A stretch of DNA of 64,000 bases from UBA7672 sp047601145. GTDB lineage: Bacteria > Pseudomonadota > Alphaproteobacteria > Caulobacterales > Hyphomonadaceae. Below, piece after piece: positions 18,422 through 26,618 of the stretch. The position numbers and the translations under genes were made by a program. The DNA lies in assembly GCA_047601145.1 (NCBI GenBank), contig JASGJW010000005.1, forward strand, positions 404,549-468,548, given 5' to 3'. How positions within the stretch are numbered: position 1 is the stretch's first letter; every line of letters begins with the position of its first letter. A model generated the notes under the pieces. The model searched no databases. It saw nothing but the letters and a program-made list of their open reading frames with translations, and had not been told where the DNA came from.

Positions 18422-18637
18422 ATGATGACCGGTGTCGTTTCGCCTGCTGAGAGCGCTGCCCCGGTTTTCGGCGGACAGGTTGCCGGCGCCATCGACCGCT
18501 GGGTCTTCGTCTTCATGGCGGCATGGTTCAAAGCAATCGTTCTTGCCGGCTTTGTTCCAGCGACAATCGCCGTCCATGCGCTGTGGAGCAACGAAGGCTG
18601 GCGCACGATCGTGCACCAGCTGGTCGGCGCGGCCTGA
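18422..18637 (+). CDS. Small predicted membrane protein, unknown
   Basis: A 71-residue protein preceded by GGGGAGA and starting at ATG 18422 (a second ATG follows directly). One hydrophobic helix (WVFVFMAAWFKAIVLAGFVPATIAVHALW) spans the membrane. I do not recognise the family. It stands between gltB and an ASCH-like gene on the same strand with short spacers, so it may be cotranscribed with the latter. Codon use is normal for the region. Confidence 0.55.
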   Translation: MMTGVVSPAESAAPVFGGQVAGAIDRWVFVFMAAWFKAIVLAGFVPATIAVHALWSNEGWRTIVHQLVGAA

Positions 18638-18682
18638 TCGCGCCTTGGCGAACCGCCGGAGCTGAGAGACACGGAGCAGTCG

Positions 18683-19030
18683 ATGAAATTCACCAAGCGC
18701 CTTCGCGAGCCGGTCATGCGAGGCGACGTCACGTGCTCGGTGCGCATCTGGCAAAAGCCGCACGTGAAGGCAGGCGGCCGTTATCCCATGGGTGAAGGAG
18801 CGATCGAAGTCACGTCGATCAGGCAGATCGACCTCAGCGACGTCACGCCTGCATTGGCGCAACGCTCCGGCTTTGCCGGCGTTGTCGATCTTCTGAAGAT
18901 TGCCAAGCACGGCCCGGGCGAGAACGTCTTTCTGGTCGAGTTCGTCTATGTCGATGGACCGAACGAACCCAAGCCCAAGCCGAAGAAGAAATCCCCTACT
19001 CGGCCTTCTCCTTCGACCAGGGCGACTTGA
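18683..19030 (+). CDS. ASCH-like domain protein
   Basis: A 115-residue protein with the pattern of a small ASCH/PUA-like beta-barrel: RGDVTCSVRIWQKPHVKAGGRYPM, GAIEVTSIRQIDLSDVT, SGFAGVVDLLKIAKHG and VFLVEFVYV. ASCH folds bind RNA or nucleic-acid components. The C-terminus is a Lys/Pro-rich basic tail. ATG 18683 follows a purine-rich stretch (GACACGGAGCAG). Its 3' end overlaps by 35 bases the 3' end of a convergent membrane-protein gene. The precise role is unknown. Confidence 0.65.
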   Translation: MKFTKRLREPVMRGDVTCSVRIWQKPHVKAGGRYPMGEGAIEVTSIRQIDLSDVTPALAQRSGFAGVVDLLKIAKHGPGENVFLVEFVYVDGPNEPKPKPKKKSPTRPSPSTRAT

Positions 19031-19319
19031 TCGTATAGCCGCCTTCGGCGGCCGGATCCGGCGCCACGCTCTGTACGGAGAAGCTTTCGGAGCCCGGAAT
19101 GCTGACGCCGGCGATCTGCTTCGGCGGCACGATCTGGAAGCCCAGCGCGTTGAATAGCGCAATGAAGCCGACAAAGGACAGGATCGTGGTTACGATGATC
19201 TGCGCGAGCACGCGTGTGATCAGCCCCCTGAAGAAGAATGCAGCGCCCAGCGCCGCAATCGCGCTGCCGCCAAGGCCGGCCATGCCGGCCACTGTCGCGA
19301 GATCCAGATCCAGTCCCAT
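18996..19319 (-). CDS. Small two-helix membrane protein, unknown
   Basis: A 107-residue protein with two hydrophobic segments (AGLGGSAIAALGAAFFFRGL and LAQIIVTTILSFVGFIALFNAL) followed by an about 45-residue extramembrane tail. I do not recognise the family. It has a purine-rich leader (GGGAGGATAGG) just before ATG 19319, supporting expression. It is convergent with, and overlaps the end of, the ASCH-like gene. It is the last clearly intact gene before the decayed accessory stretch begins. Confidence 0.6.
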   Translation of the reverse strand: MGLDLDLATVAGMAGLGGSAIAALGAAFFFRGLITRVLAQIIVTTILSFVGFIALFNALGFQIVPPKQIAGVSIPGSESFSVQSVAPDPAAEGGYTIKSPWSKEKAE

Positions 19320-19410
19320 CCTATCCTCCCTTTCGGCGGTTCCCTTTCAGGCGCGCCGGGCCGATAACGGGAGGAGCCTAGTCCAAGCCGGCTCCGGAAG
19401 GAAATGACCC

Positions 19411-19572
19411 ATGCCGACCTATCACGGGTCCTGTCATTGCGGCGTGGTTCGTTTCACGATCGAGGGCGATATCCCCGGGGCCGACAAGTGCAAAGGCATC
19501 ACCCAGCGTGAAGTCGACGATCGTCGCATTCCTTCTCCGGACAATCTCCTCATACTACGAATATCTTCATGA
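19411..19572 (+). pseudogene. GFA (CENP-V) domain N-terminal fragment, copy 1
   Basis: A 53-residue open frame starting MPTYHGSCHCGVVRFTIEG, which is the N-terminus of a glutathione-dependent formaldehyde-activating-type (GFA/CENP-V) zinc protein with its first CxC zinc ligands. After about 27 residues the similarity stops and unrelated residues run to a TGA at 19570. The second and third zinc-ligand groups are missing, so no functional enzyme can be made. The same opening recurs at 21555 and, intact, at 25042. Confidence 0.7.
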
Positions 19573-19748
19573 AGCGTCCGGCTCTGCTCGTTCTAGTTTT
19601 ATCGACGAGTGAACTTCGTACAGGACGCTGCTTCTGAACGAGCCTTGCTCGGTCTGCGCTGCAAGGCGCTTGGGCAAGCCCTGAGCATTTGACGCTTGCA
19701 ACCATCGAATGACGGGCGTTCACTGCGCCAACGACCTGGGGGACTCTG
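19573..19748. other. Intergenic remnant between GFA fragment and ankyrin gene
   Basis: A short ATG frame at 19568 (KRPALLVLVLSTSELRTGRCF) looks like the start of a signal peptide but stops after about 22 residues; it may be debris from another lost gene. Nothing else is recognisable. GGGGGA before ATG 19749 is the ribosome-binding site of the next gene. Confidence 0.3.
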
Positions 19749-21461
19749 ATGAAGGCTGGGCTGGGGTGGTTTATTGCGATTGCGGGGGCCGCAGCGGTTG
19801 CGTTGTCAGCAGCTGCACAGGGGCCAACCCAGCTCGCAGTCGGGCCTGACGCTGGCGGATACCTTTGTTCCGACGGTCGGCAGCTCTACGTGAAGAGCTG
19901 CTATGATGAGTCACTCTACGCCTACTGCGGTGTCGTGCAGATGCATCTACCGCTCAACCGCGGCCAATGGCAGGTTGAGACAACGGAGACTCGCAGCGAC
20001 CTTATTTCCAAGATAGCCGGATGCAAGGTTTACCCGCTGCAATTCCGCGACGGTATTGTCAGCCTAGTTGTACCGAAGCAGCTAGCGCCAACCTCCCCGC
20101 CGGCAAAGTCCACACAGTCGCAGAATGCAAAGCCGACGACGCCCGGATCCAAGCCGATCACCACGACAGCTGCGCCAGCCAACCTCGAAATCGTTCGTAT
20201 CTCTCAGTCCGGCGTCAAGCCGACTGTTCACTACCTCCACCTTGGATCGATAACGCCGTCGAAGAACGTTGCGAACGCGGTCGAGGTCTGGAGCCTTAAG
20301 GTGTTTCCCAATGGCGATGAGGCATACCCGGGCGCACGAGGCGTCTGGTCGGCTTTAGCGGTCGATTGCAAACAGCTCACCCTCACGGTCTTGATGGAGA
20401 TGCCGATTGACGAGAAGGGCGCTGAGACCAAGCAGGGTGCAAGGCTGTTAAACACACGCGCGACGTACGCCAAGAACTCGCCCGGAGAAAGGATCGTGAA
20501 AACGGCGTGCGGCGGCGAGGCGCCACGTGGTCCGCGCCTGCCAACCGAGATGGCCGCATTCGCCGATGCTGCAACGGCGCTCTCCACTCCAGGCCCATCG
20601 CTTGCGCTCGTCCGCATCTCGCCGCCCGGCAAGGCGCCGATCGTCATGTATGTCGATACCTCATCCGCGAAGGAGACGGGGCAGAAGGGGCTCAATACGA
20701 TCTGGAGCCTTCAGGTCTACACCTCGCCTAACGCCGCTTACCCGAAGGCGAGCGCGCTTTGGGTGCACTACGAAATTGAATGTAACCAGAGCAACTTGAG
20801 ACTGACCGATACCGTTGAACTGGACCCGAAGGGCAAGGCGTTGGCGGCGCACAACATCGACGACTTTGTGCGGCCGGTGGCCAAAGGCTCGCTGGGTGAG
20901 TTTATTGCGATCGCCGCGTGCAAGACGGGCCAATTATCCGGAGCACGCTTTCAAAGTCTGGCGGCGGCAGTCGCTGATGCCGCGACTGCGCAGGCGCCTC
21001 CAGTCGTTACCAAACCGGCCCCCGCGCCTGTAAAGGCGCCGATCCGACTGCCGCAAACAGACGTCGAGAAAGCGGTCTTCGAGTTTATCAAGACCAATCA
21101 AGTTCAAGCGGCTGTCAACGCCATCATTCGAGCGCCTGGCGGCAAATTGGAGAGTCTTCCGAAACTCACGGACAAGCAGGGCATGACGGCACTGCATTGG
21201 GCAGCGACAAACAGCAACGCAGCAGCCACCCGCTGGCTACTCGACAAAGGTCCGGACGTAGACGTCGCGGACGAAAAGGGCCGCACACCGCTCAAGATCG
21301 CACTCGACAACAAGGATCCGCGCATCATGACGCTGCTGATGGACGGGGGCGCTGATGAGAGGTTCGCCTTGCCCGGCCATGACGCGGAATTGAAGGCCTT
21401 CAAGACCACGCGCGAGCGCGCGGACTTTATGATCGAGCTCGCCGCCCTTGCAAAGAAATAG
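19749..21461 (+). CDS. Secreted protein with duplicated domain and C-terminal ankyrin repeats
   Basis: A 570-residue protein with a signal peptide (ends near AAAQG). Three parts follow. First is a Cys-containing N-terminal domain (GGYLCSDGRQLYVKSCYD), then a Pro/Thr linker. Second are two tandem copies of an about 110-residue domain (around residues 148-258 and 283-393), each opening with VRIS, then a WSL(K/Q)V strand, a tyrosine before the AYPxA motif, a central Cys and a closing AC. Third are ankyrin repeats (TALHWAATNSNAAATRWLLDKG, then GRTPLKIALDNKDPRIMTLL). Function is unknown. The duplicated unit resembles surface-adhesin E-like folds by pattern only. Confidence 0.7.
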   Translation: MKAGLGWFIAIAGAAAVALSAAAQGPTQLAVGPDAGGYLCSDGRQLYVKSCYDESLYAYCGVVQMHLPLNRGQWQVETTETRSDLISKIAGCKVYPLQFRDGIVSLVVPKQLAPTSPPAKSTQSQNAKPTTPGSKPITTTAAPANLEIVRISQSGVKPTVHYLHLGSITPSKNVANAVEVWSLKVFPNGDEAYPGARGVWSALAVDCKQLTLTVLMEMPIDEKGAETKQGARLLNTRATYAKNSPGERIVKTACGGEAPRGPRLPTEMAAFADAATALSTPGPSLALVRISPPGKAPIVMYVDTSSAKETGQKGLNTIWSLQVYTSPNAAYPKASALWVHYEIECNQSNLRLTDTVELDPKGKALAAHNIDDFVRPVAKGSLGEFIAIAACKTGQLSGARFQSLAAAVADAATAQAPPVVTKPAPAPVKAPIRLPQTDVEKAVFEFIKTNQVQAAVNAIIRAPGGKLESLPKLTDKQGMTALHWAATNSNAAATRWLLDKGPDVDVADEKGRTPLKIALDNKDPRIMTLLMDGGADERFALPGHDAELKAFKTTRERADFMIELAALAKK

Positions 21462-21554
21462 ATCAAAGCGTGTTGTAGCGCCACCGGCGGAGCAGCCAGT
21501 CGACTAACGAAGGGCAGATTTGGGACTGACTCTCGCCGTTCGGATCGACCTCTC

Positions 21555-21785
21555 ATGCCAATCTACCATGGCTCCTGTCACTGCGGCGCAGTCCGTTTCA
21601 CGGTTGAGGGCGATATCCCCGAGGCCTACACCTGCGATTGCTCACAATGGACACGATCGAAGAATTATTCCGTTCACGCTAGCGGCCTGACGACATCCGA
21701 AATTCGGATGCTTGGACACCCAGCCGAGATCGTGAATCTGTCCGCAACTCGCCGGAAACGGCCACTCGCGTACGGAAGAAGCTAA
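21555..21785 (+). pseudogene. GFA (CENP-V) domain N-terminal fragment, copy 2
   Basis: A 76-residue frame beginning MPIYHGSCHCGAVRFTVEG that keeps the first CxC zinc pair and a second CDC group, then diverges into unrelated sequence and ends without the third zinc group or the C-terminal half. The 34 bases up to and including its ATG match the intact copy at 25042 at 28 of 34 positions by my hand alignment, so promoter-proximal DNA was duplicated with the coding part. Non-functional as a GFA enzyme. Confidence 0.65.
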
Positions 21786-22141
21786 CGTAGCGAGTCATAC
21801 TCCTCCTCCGAGATTGGCCTAAAATCGACAACGCGACCATGAACAACCACCAGTGCATAGTACTCGGAGTCACCCTCCGACACCTCGGTTTCGGAAATCG
21901 CTGCGATCTCGCAGGAGGCGGGACTTGCTAGACCGACGATCTCGTCGCCGACCTCGTATTCGTCGAGCTCAAGAAATCCCGCTTTGAACTGCAGGCGTAA
22001 ATTTCTACCTGTGTTGCGAGATACGACTGAAATGACGTTGTACATTCCCATTTGTGTTTCCGCCGGTATGCGTTGCGGCCACCATTCGCGACAGTTTCTG
22101 CATTCTTCGAATGGCCGTATCAGGCTAACTGCGTCCTTCAA
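21782..22141 (-). CDS. Hypothetical soluble protein
   Basis: A 119-residue acidic protein with no recognisable domain. The body (YNVISVVSRNTGRNLRLQFKAG, then DEYEVGDEIVGL and YALVVVHGRVVDF) looks like a small beta-rich fold. The start is uncertain: the longest frame begins at 22141, but ATG 22051 before YNVISVV is equally possible since neither has a strong ribosome-binding site. The 3' end overlaps the end of GFA fragment 2 by 4 bases. In size and charge it resembles orphan immunity-type proteins, but no partner toxin is present, so I do not claim that. Confidence 0.45.
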   Translation of the reverse strand: MKDAVSLIRPFEECRNCREWWPQRIPAETQMGMYNVISVVSRNTGRNLRLQFKAGFLELDEYEVGDEIVGLASPASCEIAAISETEVSEGDSEYYALVVVHGRVVDFRPISEEEYDSLR

Positions 22142-22297
22142 GGCTATTCCCTAGCGAGGTCAGAAACTCGCCGATGGCGGTCGTAGCGCCCGGGCGCGCC
22201 GATGGCGGCTTTGTGGGGTATTCCCGACACATGGCGCCTCAGGGGCTAACGCACACGAAATCGCCATTGCTGCGGCTCGGCGCCGAAGGAAACGACG

Positions 22298-23080
22298 TCA
22301 CCGCGGTGGCAGGTGCTGAACAAAAGGATCGATCTTTGCGCCCGGCGTGCCGGCGGTGATGAGTGCGGCCATCTCTCCGGCGATCGGGGCACGCCCCAGC
22401 GTTTCGGTCGTCACGCCGGACAGGATAAGCGCGCCAAGCCCCCACCACCAGGCCGGGTGAATCCGCCGGTCGCGCAGCCGGTCGGCCGCCATGCCTGCGA
22501 GGGGAAAGCCAAGAAGCGCGATCGCTGGGATCAGGCTCATCGATTCGGCGAGCACTGCATCCGGCGTCAGCCGGTTGAACGGCGTGATGACAAGCGCCGC
22601 CATGCCGCAGAACATCAGGCGCCGATGCCATTGCGTATTCTTGCGCAGAGCGATCGCGGCGATGGTCAATACAGCGAAGGCCACAAGCGCCGTCAAATTC
22701 ATCACCATGAAGTACGCGTAGGTCCAGAACGGCGGGACCGCCGCGTTGCGCATCATCCGGAACAGGATCAGCGCGCCGAGGATGAGCAGAAGCGGCATCA
22801 AACCTGCGCCGATCCAGCCAAGCCGCTTGTGCAGGTCGATGCGCCCCGTCGTCGCCAATGTCACTTGCAGCATGAAAAACCCGACCCATGCCATGAACGC
22901 CACCGCATGCACATGCACCGGCCACGGCGCCGCGAAGTTGGAAATGCCGCGCAGGGAGAGCGTCAAGAAGCCTGCGACGATCAGCGCTACCATCACCGCG
23001 GAGGCGATCAGAAAGAAGCGCTCATCGCCAGCCGGATCGCGGCGAAAATGTTCAGTTTTCGCTATCGCGTCCGATGTCAT
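22298..23080 (-). CDS. Polytopic membrane protein with conserved His motifs (second of a pair)
   Basis: A 260-residue membrane protein with about seven helices. ATG 23080 starts MTSDAIAKTEHFR; the longer frame to 23146 is non-conserved. Motifs: HVHAVAFMAWVGFFMLQ, then a loop GRIDLHKRLGW, and WHRRLMFCGMAAL. Each places one or two His at a membrane edge, as does the upstream paralogue, in the manner of DUF2306/cytochrome b561-like haem proteins. Haem binding is only a possibility. The pair is arranged head to tail with 40 bases between, so probably cotranscribed. Confidence 0.6.
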   Translation of the reverse strand: MTSDAIAKTEHFRRDPAGDERFFLIASAVMVALIVAGFLTLSLRGISNFAAPWPVHVHAVAFMAWVGFFMLQVTLATTGRIDLHKRLGWIGAGLMPLLLILGALILFRMMRNAAVPPFWTYAYFMVMNLTALVAFAVLTIAAIALRKNTQWHRRLMFCGMAALVITPFNRLTPDAVLAESMSLIPAIALLGFPLAGMAADRLRDRRIHPAWWWGLGALILSGVTTETLGRAPIAGEMAALITAGTPGAKIDPFVQHLPPR

Positions 23081-23120
23081 AGCGGGGCGCCCCGTTAAAG
23101 CGTCGTCATCTGCACATTCG

Positions 23121-23849
23121 TCAATGCGGAAACAAGGCTTTGACAAGCCATTGCCAAGCCGCCGTCTCGCCGATCGGTCCCATGAGAGTGTTTGTCGCCA
23201 AGAGGGTTAGGCCGCCCCAAAGTGTTGCTGGATGAATCCGGCCTAAGCTGCGCCAGTCCCACCAGAGCATCGGCAGCAACAGCAACTGGGTCGGGTCGAA
23301 GGACGGGATGTTCAGCGCCACGACAAAGGGAATCCGCGTCGTGCCGGCGCCGACGACCATCATTGTTGCGATGACTATCAGCCGTTTGTGGGTAACGGGG
23401 TCGCGCCGCCAGAACAGGGCCAAGCTGGCGACGATGACGAAGTAAACGAGACTGAGGGCGGGAACCGCGAAAAACGCCGTTGTCGGGGCCCCTGGCGGAA
23501 GGGCGTGGAAACCGGATTGCAGGGCGTGAACAGCCACCAGATGCCCGGTCACTACAAGCACCGGCAGGACAATGATGCTCGCCCAACCAAGCCGCCGATG
23601 CAGCGCCACGCGCCCACTTGACGCCAAGCCGACCTGCATCGCCAAAAGCGCCATCCAGGCCGAAAAAGCGAGGCCATGCACGATGTAGACCGGCCGCATC
23701 GCAAGATCGTCGATATAACTTGGCTGGGCGGGGAGGATGCCGCGCAGGAAAAAGCTGCCGCCGAACCCCCAGACGACCAGCACGATCATGGCGCCAACCA
23801 TGGTCAGCCAGAAGCGATGCTCGGTCATGCCCGAAGTCGTTGCCGTCAT
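23121..23849 (-). CDS. Polytopic membrane protein with conserved His motifs (first of a pair)
   Basis: A 242-residue paralogue of the downstream gene. It keeps the same three landmarks: VYIVHGLAFSAWMALLAMQ, GRVALHRRLGW, and VTHKRLIVIATM. The first His motif, the LHRRLGW loop and the (T/W)HxRL motif align between the two, while the rest has diverged, which points to old duplication and separate roles in a heteromer. Function is unknown. Preceding region to 23901 holds the divergent-free gap to a SnoaL-like gene. Confidence 0.6.
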   Translation of the reverse strand: MTATTSGMTEHRFWLTMVGAMIVLVVWGFGGSFFLRGILPAQPSYIDDLAMRPVYIVHGLAFSAWMALLAMQVGLASSGRVALHRRLGWASIIVLPVLVVTGHLVAVHALQSGFHALPPGAPTTAFFAVPALSLVYFVIVASLALFWRRDPVTHKRLIVIATMMVVGAGTTRIPFVVALNIPSFDPTQLLLLPMLWWDWRSLGRIHPATLWGGLTLLATNTLMGPIGETAAWQWLVKALFPH

Positions 23850-23901
23850 CGCGGTTTGTTCCCCGCTGTGGGTACCCTTGGTTGTCTGCCCTCAAGCACA
23901 G

Positions 23902-24348
23902 TCAGCCCCACGTCGACAGAGATCCGCGCGCGGCCGCGCCGCCCGCACCCGCATCCTCCTCTGGTGACTTGAGAATCTCCCAGGTGTTCCACTCCTCATG
24001 GATTTTTCCGCCGCGGATGATGGCAAGGTTGATGCCGAGCATCGTTACAGCTTCGCTCGTCTCGCGCATGCGGACATGCGCGGTCATCCGGGTCGCCACT
24101 TTATCGCCATCGACGAACTGATCTTCGATGACGAAGGCGTCCTGGCCGTAATCGAAGATTGCGTGGAAATTAATGATGCTCTTTCGGAACTCGGCCAGAT
24201 CGCGTGTGCCCGCAGCAGTGTGGCCGACATAATCGGGTGCGCAATACGCCTCCAGTGCATCCACGTCGCCGGTGGCGTAGAGCGCCACAAGGTGACGAAA
24301 TACTGCCTTCTTCGCGTCCGGCGAGTCATTTGAGGCGGCGTTCGTCAT
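23902..24348 (-). CDS. SnoaL/NTF2-like protein
   Basis: A 148-residue protein of the NTF2-like superfamily, SnoaL-like ester cyclase branch: VFRHLVALYATGDVDALEAYCAPDYVGHTAAG, then FRKSIINFHAIFDYG, VATRMTAHVRM and GKIHEEWNTWEIL. The HEEWNTWE segment is the typical end of this fold. A Gly/Ala tail follows. These are small ligand-binding or cyclase-like proteins that cannot be given a substrate from sequence. It lies next to a truncated esterase on the same strand. Confidence 0.75.
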   Translation of the reverse strand: MTNAASNDSPDAKKAVFRHLVALYATGDVDALEAYCAPDYVGHTAAGTRDLAEFRKSIINFHAIFDYGQDAFVIEDQFVDGDKVATRMTAHVRMRETSEAVTMLGINLAIIRGGKIHEEWNTWEILKSPEEDAGAGGAAARGSLSTWG

Positions 24349-24391
24349 GGCTTTGGGCCTTCCCAGCTGCGTTGGGCTTTCCGCAGGATGT

Positions 24392-24970
24392 CTATCGTCG
24401 ACGCTGGGTCAAGAGGCAGACATACAGCGAAGGGTCGACGTAAGTCTGCGTCCAGGAATCATGGTCGACCCCATCGTAAAGCGTGAGGCGCGGGCTGCCC
24501 CCGCAGGCGGCCACCGCCGCGGTCACGGTGCTTGATCCCGTGACCGGCACGACGCTGTCGGCGACGCCATGAAACGCCCAGATCGGCATGGATTGCAGCG
24601 CGCACGCCTGCGTGACGTCGCCGCGGCCAGCGATGGGAACGATGGCGGCGAAGACATCGGGATAGGCGGCGGCCGTAGCCCACGTCCCATGCCCGCCGAG
24701 GCTCAAACCAGTCAGAAAAACGCGGTTGCGATCGATGGAGTAGCGCGCCGCCGACGTCTTAAGGACGGCGATCACATCGTCCGGGTTCCAGCGCATGGTT
24801 GGGGCCAGGTGCGGCGCCAAAACGAGAAGCTGGAAGTCGGGGTCATTTGGTGGCGTGTAAACCGTGACTCCTGTCCGAAGTACGAAAACAACGAAGCAGA
24901 TCGATGCGTCAGTTCTCCGACCCAGACCCGACATTCGCGAGCGAAGGTCGTAGCGGCAGCTTAGGGCCAT
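24392..24970 (-). pseudogene. Esterase/PHB-depolymerase-like hydrolase, 5'-truncated
   Basis: The C-terminal about 140 residues are a good alpha/beta hydrolase: nucleophile elbow in FLTGLSLGGHGTW, Asp in FHGVADSVVP, His in GVDHDSW. The first about 50 residues (up to GVTVYTPPND) are not like the family, and the signal peptide, oxyanion loop and first strands are missing. The break lies close to the DNA that precedes the intact GFA copy. I read this as a decayed remnant of a secreted esterase. A start-site misreading cannot restore the lost N-terminus. Confidence 0.55.
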
Positions 24971-25041
24971 GTTTGCTCGTTCAGCAAAAACGGAGCAATG
25001 TCCGACTTCGGATTGAGTTTCGCCGTTCGGACCGACCCCTT

Positions 25042-25437
25042 ATGCCAACCTACAACGGCTCCTGCCACTGCGGCGCAGTTCGCTTCATTGTCGAAGGCGA
25101 GATCGCAGAATGCTACGTCTGCGATTGCTCGCTGTGCTCGAAGAAAAATGCGCTGATGTCGAACGTCCACGAAAGCCGGCTGACGATCACCGCGGGCGAG
25201 GACAGGCTGGGCCTTTATCAATGGAACGCCCGCATCGCGAAGCACTATTTCTGCACGGCCTGCGGCATCTATCCGTTCCACCGCAAGCGCTCGATGCCGG
25301 ACCACTACGGCGTCAACGTGAAATGCCTCGACGATTTCGACTGGCAGGCCGTGCCGGTGCGACAGGCCGAAGGCAAGGGCATGCCCATCGTCGATCCGAA
25401 CGCGCGAGAGGCCTGGCCTGGGCCGCGACAAACCTGA
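25042..25437 (+). CDS. GFA (CENP-V) family zinc protein, intact copy
   Basis: A 131-residue member of the glutathione-dependent formaldehyde-activating (GFA)/CENP-V family. Zinc ligands are complete: SCHCGAVRF near residue 8-11, CDCSLCSKKNAL near 29-34, and FCTACGIYPFH near 75. The first two-thirds align with the truncated copies at 19411 and 21555. ATG 25042 is chosen because homology with the other two copies begins there; the open frame upstream is not conserved. Many GFA-domain proteins are not confirmed to act on formaldehyde, so the substrate is open. Confidence 0.85.
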   Translation: MPTYNGSCHCGAVRFIVEGEIAECYVCDCSLCSKKNALMSNVHESRLTITAGEDRLGLYQWNARIAKHYFCTACGIYPFHRKRSMPDHYGVNVKCLDDFDWQAVPVRQAEGKGMPIVDPNAREAWPGPRQT

Positions 25438-25489
25438 CGGTTGCTCCTTTTACCCGGATATTATACCCGGATGAAAAGGACGCGCCGCC

Positions 25490-25834
25490 ATGATCGACAA
25501 ATCACGCCGGAAAGAGCTGCTGCAGCAGTATTCGGAACGCCCGCCGCAGGACGGCGTGTTCGCGTTGCGCAACTCGGCGACAGGAGAAGTCTGGATCGGC
25601 GTCAGCCGTAATCTCGACACGCAGCACAATGGCCTCTGGGCCCGTCTGTCGAACGGCATGCTGATCAACAAGGATGTGCAGGCCTCATGGAAGGCGCACG
25701 GCGAGGCCGCGTTCAGCTACGAGATCATCGAGCGTTTCACGGAGAGCGATCCCCACGTGATCGAACGCCTGCGTATCGAACGGGCCAGTCACTGGCGCGA
25801 GCAACTGGGCGCGGGAACGGTCAAGGGGACGTGA
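25490..25834 (+). CDS. GIY-YIG-like nuclease family protein
   Basis: A 114-residue protein. GVFALRNSATGEVWIGVSRNL is a degenerate GIY...YIG core (the second motif reads WIG), followed by an Arg-containing helix LWARLSNGML and a Glu near YEIIERF. The family is common in alphaproteobacteria as stand-alone small genes of unknown role; DNA cleavage is unproven. Its 3' end overlaps the convergent glycosidase gene by 14 bases. Confidence 0.75.
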   Translation: MIDKSRRKELLQQYSERPPQDGVFALRNSATGEVWIGVSRNLDTQHNGLWARLSNGMLINKDVQASWKAHGEAAFSYEIIERFTESDPHVIERLRIERASHWREQLGAGTVKGT

Positions 25835-26577
25835 CGACGACCATCGGCCCGAGATCGCGCGAGGAGTCCATCCTGTTGATCGATGGCGCCCAGAGGCTTG
25901 AGACCGCTCCGTCGAAATAGAGCGCGTTGTCCGCCTTGAGCACGTCGCGGAAGAAGCGGGCAAGCTTTCCGAACGAAACCTCGTCATCGCTGATGACAAA
26001 TACGGCCGTGCGTTCGCCCGTCACGCCGACCCCGTTGCGCAGGTAACGAGAACTCGCCGTCCGGACTGAACGCCGGATGCAGCTTGCCATCGACAACAAG
26101 CATCGGCCCAGATTGCGTCGCCCACTTCGCCTTCGGGGCCGCGCTCGCATAATCGGCTGTCGTCGAAATATGCACACCACCATCGGCGCCGACCCAGAAC
26201 ACGCCGTTCGGACTGAGATGAAAATTGCCGACGCCAGCGCGCTGGTTGAGCGGCTTCACAACCTTTCCTTTTTCAACGTAAAGACCGATCGGCGCTCCCT
26301 TCCGGTCGAACATTCCCGCATTCATGGCGAAGCGCACGTGGGCCGCTTGTTCACCCAGAGCCGCAGCCAGCCTGGGGAGGCGCCGATAAGCCTTTCCGGA
26401 TCCGTCGCGAACAACCAGCCGCAGGTCATGATCGTCCGCATCGAAAGCGCAGATCGTGAAGCGTGCTTCCTCGAACGTTCGGCTCACGCAGGCGGGATCG
26501 GGCGCCTGCGCCCGCACTGTCGACGGGACCAGCAAGAGCAGTGCGGCAACCAGGCTGGCGCGAATTGAGAAGTTCAT
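25821..26577 (-). pseudogene. Phosphodiester glycosidase family (DUF2233), frameshifted
   Basis: An exported protein of the NAGPA/DUF2233 phosphodiester glycosidase family. The signal peptide (starting MNFSIRASLVAALLLL) begins at ATG 26577 and ends near STVRAQA. Then FAMNAGMFDRKGAPIGLYVEKG and NGVFWV in one frame. At about 26050 the frame shifts: removing one T in the motif region would join GE to SRYLRNGVGV and ADNALYFDGAVSSLW, DLGPMVVV, giving a continuous family C-terminus to 25821. Either a recent inactivating indel or a sequencing error. It lies just downstream of the Anbu operon on the same strand. Confidence 0.75.
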
Positions 26578-26618
26578 GAAGAACAGGCTTCCGGGCAATT
26601 CCGGCGGTTGTGTGAGCG

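Noticed and set aside
21782..22141. Toxin-antitoxin or immunity gene in the accessory stretch
   Set aside because: No adjacent toxin-like partner or typical overlap arrangement is present; size alone is not evidence.
19411..25437. Transposon or integron cassette flanked by the GFA repeats
   Set aside because: No transposase, integrase, terminal inverted repeats or attC-like sites are seen; the repeats are coding starts.
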